From NCBI GenBank assembly GCA_949286525.1, contig CASECT010000113.1, positions 1 to 45,348 on the forward strand: a stretch of DNA of 45,348 nucleotides, read 5' to 3'. Origin of the DNA: an uncultured Eubacteriales bacterium. GTDB taxonomy: Bacteria > Bacillota > Clostridia > Lachnospirales > Lachnospiraceae. The notes under the pieces were generated by a model. It was not told the origin of the DNA. It saw nothing but the letters and a program-made list of their open reading frames with translations, and searched no databases. Made by a program: the position numbers and the translations under genes. Every line of letters starts with the position of its first letter. Position 1 is the first letter of the stretch. This document shows, one piece after another, positions 7,801 through 15,111 of the stretch.

Positions 7801-8690
7801 TGTTTCCCACCAGGAGCAGCGAGGACGCGCAGACGGTAAATACCGGGCTTTACGAAGCGAAAGACATTTATGTATGCAGGAACAAGGTGGCGAAACCGAA
7901 AGTGTTCATTCCGGTATTCCCCGGAACCAACTGTGAGTATGACAGTGCAAAGGCCTTTGAGCGGGCCGGAGCGGAACCGGTGGTCAGAGTGTTTAAGAAC
8001 ATGACTGCGGAGGATATCCGTGATTCGGTGGATGTCTTTGTGAAAGCAATCGACGATGCCCAGATGATCATGTTCCCGGGCGGATTCTCCGCCGGAGATG
8101 AGCCGGAGGGGAGCGCGAAATTCTTTGCCACGGCATTCCGCAACGAGAAGATGAAAGAGGCGGTTATGCGCCTCCTGAACGAGCGGGACGGACTGGTTCT
8201 CGGAATCTGTAACGGTTTCCAGGCGCTGATTAAGCTGGGACTGGTGCCCTACGGCGAGATCCGTACTCAGTCGGCGGATGCACCCACCCTTACCTATAAT
8301 ACCATCGGACGTCATATTTCCAAGATGGTATACACCAAGGTGGTATCCAACAAGTCTCCATGGCTGGCCCAGGCGGCACTGGGAGCGACCTACTGCAACC
8401 CAGCATCCCACGGCGAGGGAAGATTTGTGGCGCCGAAAGAGTGTATCGACAGACTCTTTGCCCAGGGGCAGGTGGCAACCCAGTATGTCAACGAGGATGG
8501 GCAGCCCACGATGAATGAAGAGTGGAATGTAAACGGTTCCTACGCAGCCATCGAGGGAATTACCAGCCCTGACGGACGAGTGCTCGGCAAGATGGCCCAC
8601 TCCGAGCGGCGGGGAGATTCCGTTGCGATCAATATTTACGGAGAGCAGGATATGAAGATCTTTGAGTCCGGCGTGGCTTATTTCCGATAA
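4890..8690 (+). CDS. purL: Phosphoribosylformylglycinamidine synthase, single-chain form
   Basis: 1266 residues. It catalyses the fourth step of purine synthesis, turning FGAR, glutamine and ATP into FGAM in the cytoplasm. This is the large form, in which synthase and glutaminase are one chain, unlike the three-part PurS-PurL-PurQ of Bacillus. The N-terminal PurS-like part is followed by the AIRS-type synthase halves with SDHCRHTTFSTEL and NFKNETHNHPTEIEPFGGAA. The C-terminal class I glutaminase starts near residue 1010 (VFPGTNCEYDSAK) and has its nucleophile at Cys1107 (GICNGFQ) and a histidine in PASHGEGRF. Other purine genes (purC, purF, purB) lie 30 kb downstream. It has its own promoter and terminator and stands as a single gene. 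Confidence 0.97.
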   Translation: MGNVRRVYAEKKADYAVAAKSLLSEIKSYLGIDTVTGVRVLIRYDVENISDETYQKALRTVFCEPPVDDLYEETFPHEGQVFSVEFLPGQFDQRADSAEQCIKLLREDEEAVVRTATTYVIEGDVSGDQMEAIKKHCINPVDSRETGTEKPNTLTDVYEEPADVLIFEGFTEKSEKDLRELYDSLGLAMTFKDFLHIQKYFRGEEKRDPSVTEIRVLDTYWSDHCRHTTFSTELKNVTFADGYYRAPIEASYQDYLDNFKILYKDRDDKFVCLMDLALLAMKKLKAEGKLADQEESDEINACSIVVPVEVDGKTEEWLVNFKNETHNHPTEIEPFGGAATCLGGAIRDPLSGRTYVYQAMRVTGASDPTVSVKDTMEGKLPQKKLVREAAHGYSSYGNQIGLATGYVKEVYHPNYVAKRMEIGAVMGAAPRRAVQRLNSDPGDRIILLGGRTGRDGIGGATGSSKAHNTQSTEVCGAEVQKGNPPTERKIQRLFRREEVSYIIKKCNDFGAGGVSVAIGELADGLRVNLDKVPKKYAGLDGTELAISESQERMAVVVAPENVDQFLAYAAEENLEAVEVAIVTEEPRLVLEWRGKEIVNISRAFLNTNGAHQETDVYVEIPEQEDSYLKQMAVEGVAEALEAGDVKKAWLTTLSDLNVCSQKGLVEMFDGSIGAGSVYMPYGGRYQLTETQSMVAKLPVAEGKCDTVTMMAYGFDPYLSSWSPYHGAAYAIVESVARIVAAGGDFRKIRFTYQEYFRRMSEDPKRWSQPFAALLGAYSAQIALGLPSIGGKDSMSGTFNEIDVPPTLVSFAVDVAKEQDIITPELKKAGNALMFFYRHKDAYDLPDYDQIMKLYQLVHDMIQKKAIISAYVIDSYGFAAAVSKMAFGNKLGVSVEGRIPAKELFGNCIGSIVAEVPADMVNTVLEAAEAAGLAADVRKAGEVTGDGTFTYSDMKISMEEALAAWTSPLEKVFPTRSSEDAQTVNTGLYEAKDIYVCRNKVAKPKVFIPVFPGTNCEYDSAKAFERAGAEPVVRVFKNMTAEDIRDSVDVFVKAIDDAQMIMFPGGFSAGDEPEGSAKFFATAFRNEKMKEAVMRLLNERDGLVLGICNGFQALIKLGLVPYGEIRTQSADAPTLTYNTIGRHISKMVYTKVVSNKSPWLAQAALGATYCNPASHGEGRFVAPKECIDRLFAQGQVATQYVNEDGQPTMNEEWNVNGSYAAIEGITSPDGRVLGKMAHSERRGDSVAINIYGEQDMKIFESGVAYFR

Positions 8691-8695
8691 AGATA

Positions 8696-8728
8696 AAAAA
8701 GCAGACAGATTTTTTCTGCCTGCTTTTT
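8696..8728 (+). terminator. purL terminator
   Basis: GCAGACAGA (8701-8709) pairs with TCTGCCTGC (8715-8723), with one mismatch, between an A-run and a run of five T. It starts six bases after the purL stop codon. Confidence 0.82.
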
Positions 8729-8749
8729 CTGCGAATCGCTGTCACAATC

Positions 8750-8778
8750 TTGCAAAAAGAATGTTCCTGTGATAATAT
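8750..8778 (+). promoter_or_regulatory. Promoter of carAB
   Basis: TTGCAA (8750-8755) and TAATAT (8773-8778) are spaced by 17 bases; an overlapping GATAAT is preceded by TGT. The leader to carA is about 50 bases and contains no PyrR-type attenuator or other hairpin, so control at this promoter, if any, must be by initiation. Confidence 0.6.
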
Positions 8779-8837
8779 TTTATAAGTTTAGGCATTTTTC
8801 CGTTTATGGATAAAAGGAAGAAAGGATAGGGCAAAGG

Positions 8838-9908
8838 ATGAAAGCATTTCTAATACTGGAAGACGGCACTGTTTTTACCGGAGAGAGTATCGGATCGACA
8901 AGGGAAGTGGTAAGCGAGATTGTGTTTAACACTTCCATGACGGGATATCTGGAAGTTCTGACAGATCCCTCCTACGCAGGACAGGCTGTCGTTATGACAT
9001 ATCCGTTGATCGGGAATTACGGCATCACGCCGGATATGGAATCAGAACGGCCATGGGTGGACGGGTATATTGTGCGGGAGCTGAGTCGGATTCCCAGCAA
9101 TTTCCGCTGCCAGGGGACCATCCAGGACTTCCTGCAGAAATATGATATCCCCGGAATCTGCGGTATCGATACCAGGGCGCTCACAAAGATTCTCCGGGAA
9201 AAGGGTACCATGAACGGAATGATTACTACCAACGAGGATTTTGATCTTGCTGCGGTAAAGGAGCGTCTGGCAAAATATACCACCGGAGACGTGGTAAGCA
9301 AGGTAACCTGCAGCGAAAAGAAGGTGCTGCCGGGAAATGGAAAGCGTGTGGCTTTGCTGGATCTGGGCGCGAAAAACAATATCGCAAGATCTCTGAATCA
9401 GAGAGGGTGCGAGGTAACGATTTACCCGGCCCACACGCCGGCGGAGGAGATTCTGGCCGCGGAGCCGGACGGGATCATGCTCAGCAACGGACCGGGAGAC
9501 CCCAAGGAGTGTGCCGATATTATCGAGGAGCTGAAAAAGCTCTACGCCTCCGATGTGCCGATTTTTGCCATCTGTCTCGGGCATCAGCTGATGGCCCTGG
9601 CAAACGGCGCTGATACCCATAAGATGAAATACGGACACCGGGGAGGAAACCATCCGGTAAAAGATCTGGAGACAGGAAGGGTGTATATCTCCTCCCAGAA
9701 TCACGGATATGTGGTGGATGCGGAAAATCTGGATCCGTCGGTGGCGGTTCCTGCCTTTGTCAATGTAAACGACGGTACCAATGAGGGATTGAAGTATACC
9801 GGAAAGAATATCTTCACGGTACAGTTTCATCCGGAAGCCTGTCCGGGGCCCCAGGACAGCGGATATCTCTTTGACAGATTTATGGAAATGATGGGAGGGA
9901 GAAGATAA
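8838..9908 (+). CDS. carA: Carbamoyl-phosphate synthase small (glutaminase) subunit
   Basis: 356 residues. It hydrolyses glutamine and passes ammonia to CarB for carbamoyl phosphate, the precursor of pyrimidines and arginine. The N-terminal CarA-specific domain holds FNTSMTGYLEVLTDPSYAGQ. The C-terminal class I amidotransferase has the nucleophile Cys246 (AICLGHQ), His331 and Glu333 (QFHPEA). Length is normal for the family. Its TAA stop shares one base with the carB ATG (TAATG at 9906-9910), so the two are translated together. No arginine or pyrimidine genes lie next to it, so the window does not tell which pathway it mainly serves. Confidence 0.97.
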   Translation: MKAFLILEDGTVFTGESIGSTREVVSEIVFNTSMTGYLEVLTDPSYAGQAVVMTYPLIGNYGITPDMESERPWVDGYIVRELSRIPSNFRCQGTIQDFLQKYDIPGICGIDTRALTKILREKGTMNGMITTNEDFDLAAVKERLAKYTTGDVVSKVTCSEKKVLPGNGKRVALLDLGAKNNIARSLNQRGCEVTIYPAHTPAEEILAAEPDGIMLSNGPGDPKECADIIEELKKLYASDVPIFAICLGHQLMALANGADTHKMKYGHRGGNHPVKDLETGRVYISSQNHGYVVDAENLDPSVAVPAFVNVNDGTNEGLKYTGKNIFTVQFHPEACPGPQDSGYLFDRFMEMMGGRR

Positions 9909-12900
9909 TGCCAAAGAATAAAGATATTAAGAAAGTTTTAGTTATCGGCTCCGGTCCGATCGTGATCGGCCAGGCGGCGGAGTTTGACTATGCGGGCACC
10001 CAGGCCTGTCGCTCCTTGAAGGAAGAAGGAATCGAGGTGGTGCTGGTCAACTCTAACCCGGCGACCATCATGACAGATAAGGATATCGCCGACGAGGTCT
10101 ACATTGAGCCCCTGACGGCGAAAGTATTGGAGCAGATCATTCTAAAGGAGAAACCGGACAGCGTTCTTCCCACTCTGGGCGGCCAGGCAGGGCTGAACCT
10201 GGGTATGGAGCTGGCAGAGTCCGGTTTCCTGGAAGAGCATGGCGTGAAACTGATCGGAACCACTGCCGAGACCATTTTTAAGGCGGAGGACCGACAGGCT
10301 TTCAAGGATACCATGGAAAAGATCGGCGAGCCCTGTGCCGCGTCCACGGTGGTAAACAATGTGGAGGACGGCATCAAATTTACCAATACCATCGGCTACC
10401 CGGTTGTGCTGCGCCCGGCCTTTACCCTGGGGGGAAGCGGCGGCGGAATCGCCCATAATCAGGAGGAGCTGGTGGATATTCTCGCCAACGGCCTGCGCTT
10501 GAGCCGTGTCAATGAGGTTCTGGTGGAGCGATGCATTGCCGGATGGAAAGAGATTGAGTACGAGGTTATGCGGGACGCCGCGGGCAACTGCATTACTGTC
10601 TGCAATATGGAAAACATCGACCCGGTAGGTGTGCATACCGGAGACTCTATTGTCGTTGCGCCCTCCCAGACGCTGGGTGATAAAGAATACCAGATGCTGC
10701 GAAGCTCCGCCTTAAATATTATCTCTGAGCTTGGCATTACCGGAGGCTGTAACGTGCAGTACGCCTTAAATCCGGATTCCTTTGAGTACTGCGTTATCGA
10801 GGTAAATCCCCGTGTGAGCCGTTCTTCCGCGCTGGCCTCTAAGGCTACCGGTTATCCGATCGCCAAGGTAGCCGCAAAGATCGCTCTCGGTTACACCCTG
10901 GATGAAATTCCAAACGCCATTACCGGAAAGACCTTCGCAAGCTTCGAACCCATGCTGGACTACTGCGTGGTAAAGATTCCGCGTCTGCCCTTCGACAAGT
11001 TTATCACGGCAAAGCGGACGCTGACCACCCAGATGAAGGCTACCGGAGAAGTTATGAGTATCTGCAATAATTTTGAGGGAGCGCTGATGAAGGCGATCCG
11101 TTCCCTGGAACAGCATGTGGATTCTCTTATGAGCTACGATTTTGACAAGCTGACGGACGAGGAACTGGATGCACAGCTGCATGTGGTGGATGACCGGAGA
11201 ATCTTTGCCATTGCTGAGGCTCTGCGCCGGGGAGTTTCCTATGAGACGATTCACGACTATACCCAGATTGACCTCTGGTTCATCGATAAGATTGCCATTC
11301 TTGTGGAGATGGAGAAGCGCCTGGCTACAGAGGAGCTGACGGTGGAATTGCTGCGGGAAGCAAAGCGGATGGAATTCCCCGACAGCGTGATCTCAAAACT
11401 CAACGGTATGCCTGCGGAGGAGATCAAGAAGATGCGCTACGACAACGGCATCGTGGCGGCCTTCAAGATGGTAGATACCTGCGCGGCGGAGTTTGATGCC
11501 ATGACGCCTTACTATTATTCCGTGTACGGCAGTGAGAATGAGGCGGTGGAGACCAGCGGCAAAAAGAAAGTGCTGGTGCTCGGCTCCGGCCCTATCCGCA
11601 TCGGACAGGGTATCGAGTTTGACTACTGTTCCGTGCACAGCACCTGGGCTTTCTCCCGGGAGGGCTATGAGACGGTTATTGTGAACAACAATCCGGAGAC
11701 GGTGTCTACGGACTTTGATATCGCGGACAAGCTGTATTTTGAACCGCTGACGGGCGAGGACGTGGAGAGTATCGTCCGCTTTGAAAAACCGGACGGAGCA
11801 GTGGTACAGTTTGGCGGACAGACAGCCATCAAACTGACGGAAGCTCTGATGAAGATGGGCGTTCCGATTTTCGGAACCAGAGCGGAGGATGTGGACGCTG
11901 CGGAGGATCGGGAACTCTTCGACGAGATTCTGGAGCAGACCCATATTCCGAGAGCATCCGGCGGAACGGTATTTACCGCTGAGGAGGCAAAGGAAGTGGC
12001 AAACCGGGTGGGATATCCCGTTCTGGTAAGACCTTCCTATGTGCTGGGCGGACAGGGCATGCAGATTGCCTTCAATGATCAGGAGATTGACGAGTTTATC
12101 GGCATCATCAACCGGATCGCCCAGGATCATCCGATCCTGGTGGACAAATATCTCCAGGGAAAGGAGATTGAGGTGGATGCGGTCTGCGACGGAACAGATA
12201 TCCTGATTCCCGGTATCATGGAGCATATCGAGCGTACAGGTGTGCACTCTGGCGACAGTATCTCTGTTTATCCGGCCCACACCATCGGCCCGAAGATCAA
12301 GGAGACCATCACGGAGTATACCAGAAGACTGGCCAAGGCGCTGCATGTGGTGGGAATGATCAACATCCAGTTTATCGTCATGGACGAGGAAGTCTATGTC
12401 ATTGAGGTAAATCCCCGTTCTTCCCGTACCGTGCCCTACATCAGCAAAGTGACGGGAATCCCCATTGTAGATCTGGCGACCAAAGTCATCATCGGTCATA
12501 CGATCCGGGAACTGGGGTATAAGCCGGGGCTTCAGCCAGAGGCGGACTATGTGGCGGTAAAGATGCCGGTATTCTCCTTTGAGAAGCTGCGGGGAGCAGA
12601 AATCTCCCTGGGGCCGGAGATGAAGTCTACCGGAGAATGTCTGGGAATCGCCAAGACCTTTGAGGAGGCCCTTTACAAGGCATTCCTGGGAGCGGGTATT
12701 GTGCTGCCGAAATTCAAACAGATGATTATTACCGTGAAGGATGCGGACAAACCGGAAGCTGTCGGTGTGGCAAAGCGTTTTGAGGCGCTGGGATATACCA
12801 TCTATGCCACCAGAAGCACGGCGAAATATCTGCAGGAGCACGGAGTAAATGTGCGCAGGGTCAACAAGATTACCCAGGAATCCCCCAACGTGATGGATCT

Positions 12901-13114
12901 GATTCTGGGACACAAGATTGACCTGGTTATCGATACGCCTACCCAGGGACATGGCGATAAGACCAGGGATGGATTTTTGATTCGACGCAACGCTATCGAG
13001 ACAGGTGTGTACTGCATCACGGCTATGGATACGGCAAATGCCCTTGCTACCAGCCTGGAGTCAGCCCGGGATGAGTTTACGCTGGTAGATATCGCGAAAG
13101 TGAAAAACGTGTAA
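9908..13114 (+). CDS. carB: Carbamoyl-phosphate synthase large subunit
   Basis: 1068 residues, the full family length. It makes carbamoyl phosphate from bicarbonate, ammonia from CarA and two ATP. The two homologous ATP-grasp halves are visible: the first opens with GSGPIVIGQAAEFDYAGTQA, and the second, from about residue 556, with GSGPIRIGQGIEFDYCSVH. ATP-binding loops RPAFTLGGSGGG and RPSYVLGGQGMQ follow in turn. The last 130 residues form the MGS-like allosteric domain, the usual site of control by nucleotides. Start overlaps the carA stop by one base. A terminator lies 20 bases after the stop codon. Confidence 0.98.
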   Translation: MPKNKDIKKVLVIGSGPIVIGQAAEFDYAGTQACRSLKEEGIEVVLVNSNPATIMTDKDIADEVYIEPLTAKVLEQIILKEKPDSVLPTLGGQAGLNLGMELAESGFLEEHGVKLIGTTAETIFKAEDRQAFKDTMEKIGEPCAASTVVNNVEDGIKFTNTIGYPVVLRPAFTLGGSGGGIAHNQEELVDILANGLRLSRVNEVLVERCIAGWKEIEYEVMRDAAGNCITVCNMENIDPVGVHTGDSIVVAPSQTLGDKEYQMLRSSALNIISELGITGGCNVQYALNPDSFEYCVIEVNPRVSRSSALASKATGYPIAKVAAKIALGYTLDEIPNAITGKTFASFEPMLDYCVVKIPRLPFDKFITAKRTLTTQMKATGEVMSICNNFEGALMKAIRSLEQHVDSLMSYDFDKLTDEELDAQLHVVDDRRIFAIAEALRRGVSYETIHDYTQIDLWFIDKIAILVEMEKRLATEELTVELLREAKRMEFPDSVISKLNGMPAEEIKKMRYDNGIVAAFKMVDTCAAEFDAMTPYYYSVYGSENEAVETSGKKKVLVLGSGPIRIGQGIEFDYCSVHSTWAFSREGYETVIVNNNPETVSTDFDIADKLYFEPLTGEDVESIVRFEKPDGAVVQFGGQTAIKLTEALMKMGVPIFGTRAEDVDAAEDRELFDEILEQTHIPRASGGTVFTAEEAKEVANRVGYPVLVRPSYVLGGQGMQIAFNDQEIDEFIGIINRIAQDHPILVDKYLQGKEIEVDAVCDGTDILIPGIMEHIERTGVHSGDSISVYPAHTIGPKIKETITEYTRRLAKALHVVGMINIQFIVMDEEVYVIEVNPRSSRTVPYISKVTGIPIVDLATKVIIGHTIRELGYKPGLQPEADYVAVKMPVFSFEKLRGAEISLGPEMKSTGECLGIAKTFEEALYKAFLGAGIVLPKFKQMIITVKDADKPEAVGVAKRFEALGYTIYATRSTAKYLQEHGVNVRRVNKITQESPNVMDLILGHKIDLVIDTPTQGHGDKTRDGFLIRRNAIETGVYCITAMDTANALATSLESARDEFTLVDIAKVKNV

Positions 13115-13133
13115 ACGGAAAAAGAACAGAATG

Positions 13134-13173
13134 GAAATGCCGCTGTCTTTTTTGGAGAGCGGCATTTCTTTTT
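13134..13173 (+). terminator. carAB terminator
   Basis: GAAATGCCGCT (13134-13144) pairs perfectly with AGCGGCATTTC (13158-13168), followed by five T. It occupies most of the spacer before the next gene and shows that an in-frame ATG at 13131 cannot be that gene's start. Confidence 0.9.
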
Positions 13174-13196
13174 CTATTTTGCAATGGAGAACAGCT

Positions 13197-14990
13197 ATGG
13201 ATATAAGAACCTATCTGAAACAGCAGACACTGATTACGGACGGAGCTATGGGGACTTACTACAGCGCTTGTTATCCCGACGGAGAAGAACTGGCGGAGAG
13301 GGAGAACCTTCTGCATCCCGAGCGGATCAGGGACATTCACGGCGCATATATCCGAAGTGGCGCGAGGCTGCTGCGCACGAACACCTTCGCTGTAAATTTC
13401 GGATTTTTCGGGGATCGGCAGGAGATGCGGGAGCATATTCTTGCGGGATATCGTATTGCCAGTGAGGCAATAGAGCAGTACGGCACGCCGGGAGAGGCAT
13501 ACTTCATCGCGGCGGATATCGGGACAGTGTTCGACGCGCCCTTCGGGGACCGGCAGCAGCTTCTGGAGGAATACCGTTTTCTCGTGGATTGTTTTCTGGA
13601 GACCGGGGCTGAAATTTTTCTCTTTGAGACCCAGGCGGATCTGGGGATCCTCGGGGAACTGACGGCCTATATCAAGAGCCGCAAGGAGGACGCTTTTGTG
13701 ATGGTGTCCTATTCCTTTGACAAGACCGGCTACACCAGAGGGGGGCTTGGCCTGGAGCGCATGGTGGAAGAGATGGCCACTGCGGAGACCGTGGACGCCT
13801 ACGGATTGAACTGCGGAGTGGAGGGAAATCATATGGCGCAGCTTCTGGGGCGCATTACCTTCCCGAATGACAAGTATCTTCTGGCGCTGCCAAACGCCGG
13901 ATATCCCTTCGTGCTGCGGGGGAAGACCATCTACGGAAAAAACATTCCCTACTTCCTGGAGATGGAGGAGAAGCTCTTCGATCTGGGTGTGGATATTCTC
14001 GGGGGATGCTGCGGGACGACGCCTGCCTATATCGAGGGAATCCGGGAGCGGATTTCCGGGAAAGAAAGGCAATCCAAGCGTATCGGAACACCGAAAACCG
14101 GTGTCCGTCAGAGAACCATGTCCGAATTCTGGAAGAAGCTTCAAAGGGGAGAGCAGCCCTTTGTGGTGGAATTGGATCCGCCCTTTGACCTGAGCACGGA
14201 GAAGGTTCTGGATGGAGCCCGGCTTCTGAAGGAGCATGACGTGGATCTACTGACGCTGTCCGATTCCCCCATGGCCAGGGCGCGAATGGATGCCTCCCTT
14301 CTGGGAAGCAGAATTCAGCGGGAGGTGGGGATTCAGGTTATGCCTCACATTTCCTGCAGGGACCGGAATATTATTTCCCTCAGAGGAACATTGTTGGGAG
14401 ATTATGACAGCGACATCCGACATTTTCTGATTGTCACGGGGGATCCGGTGGCGCCGGGGGACCGGGGGACGGTAACACAGGTCTTCGATTATAATTCCAT
14501 CAAGCTGATGGGATTTGTACAGGAGATGAACCGGGATCTCTTCGCCGCGGATAAGGTGGTATACGGCGGCGCGCTGAATTATCACGGGGAAAATCCTGAG
14601 GCTATCGCCAAAAGAATGGAGATGAAGATGCAGCAGGGATGCGGCTATTTTCTGACCCAGCCGGTCTATTCCCGGGAGGACGCGGATCGGATTGCCTTCT
14701 TAAAACAGCGTACCGGGGCGAAAATTATAGTGGGTATTTTCCCACTGGTCAGCTACAGAAATGCCATGTTTATGGCAAATGAGATGCCGGGTGTGCGCAT
14801 TCCGCCCCAGATTACAGAAGCTTATCGACAGGATATGTCCCGTGAGGAGGCCGAAGAGACTGCGATCAGGATATCTGTCAATATTGCTGAGTTGACGAGA
14901 GAGACTGCGGACGGTTATTACCTTATGACACCCTTTAACCGGGTAAAACTGGTTTGCCGGATCATTGAGGAAGTTCGAAAAGGAAGATAG
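13197..14990 (+). CDS. Bifunctional homocysteine S-methyltransferase / 5,10-methylenetetrahydrofolate reductase
   Basis: 597 residues from the chosen start. The N-terminal half (1-290) is a zinc homocysteine methyltransferase domain: DGAMGT near residue 14, zinc ligands Cys206 (GLNCG) and Cys271-Cys272 (GGCCGTTP). The C-terminal half (about 310-597) is a methylenetetrahydrofolate reductase of the MetF type, with VELDPP, HISCRDRN, VTGDP and FLTQPVYS. The same fusion is known from YitJ of Bacillus subtilis. It would produce 5-methyl-THF and move methyl groups to homocysteine to give methionine. A longer frame opens at 13131, but that start lies in the carAB terminator; ATG at 13197 with ATGGAGA upstream is better. 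Two genes on lies metH, which uses 5-methyl-THF, so this locus handles methionine. Confidence 0.93.
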   Translation: MDIRTYLKQQTLITDGAMGTYYSACYPDGEELAERENLLHPERIRDIHGAYIRSGARLLRTNTFAVNFGFFGDRQEMREHILAGYRIASEAIEQYGTPGEAYFIAADIGTVFDAPFGDRQQLLEEYRFLVDCFLETGAEIFLFETQADLGILGELTAYIKSRKEDAFVMVSYSFDKTGYTRGGLGLERMVEEMATAETVDAYGLNCGVEGNHMAQLLGRITFPNDKYLLALPNAGYPFVLRGKTIYGKNIPYFLEMEEKLFDLGVDILGGCCGTTPAYIEGIRERISGKERQSKRIGTPKTGVRQRTMSEFWKKLQRGEQPFVVELDPPFDLSTEKVLDGARLLKEHDVDLLTLSDSPMARARMDASLLGSRIQREVGIQVMPHISCRDRNIISLRGTLLGDYDSDIRHFLIVTGDPVAPGDRGTVTQVFDYNSIKLMGFVQEMNRDLFAADKVVYGGALNYHGENPEAIAKRMEMKMQQGCGYFLTQPVYSREDADRIAFLKQRTGAKIIVGIFPLVSYRNAMFMANEMPGVRIPPQITEAYRQDMSREEAEETAIRISVNIAELTRETADGYYLMTPFNRVKLVCRIIEEVRKGR

Positions 14991-15044
14991 CCGTCTGATT
15001 TACGAAAAGAGTTGTATAACCAACAGTTTTTGGGAAGATGCTGA

Positions 15045-15073
15045 TTGTTTTCGGGTCTGTTCTCATGTATGAT
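15045..15073 (+). promoter_or_regulatory. Promoter of the ABC exporter and metH unit
   Basis: TTGTTT (15045-15050) and TATGAT (15068-15073) are spaced by 17 bases, about 40 bases before the first ABC gene. No SAM riboswitch or methionine T-box fits in the 120-base spacer. Confidence 0.6.
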
Positions 15074-15111
15074 GAACGTAAACATGAGGAAAAACAGAAA
15101 GGAAAAGTTTA

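Noticed and set aside
6534-8600. A 688-residue open frame on the minus strand across purL
   Set aside because: It lies fully opposite the well-supported purL, and its product looks like a codon shadow rich in His, Leu and Arg with no recognisable domain.
8779-8837. Possible PyrR attenuator before carA
   Set aside because: The leader is only about 50 bases and forms no terminator/antiterminator pair.
11393-12952. A 519-residue minus-strand frame across carB
   Set aside because: Antisense to a conserved region of carB with no known motifs or ribosome-binding site.
14991-15111. SAM riboswitch or methionine T-box before the exporter-metH unit
   Set aside because: The spacer is short, with no T-box motif (GGGTGGNACC type), no paired stems and no terminator.
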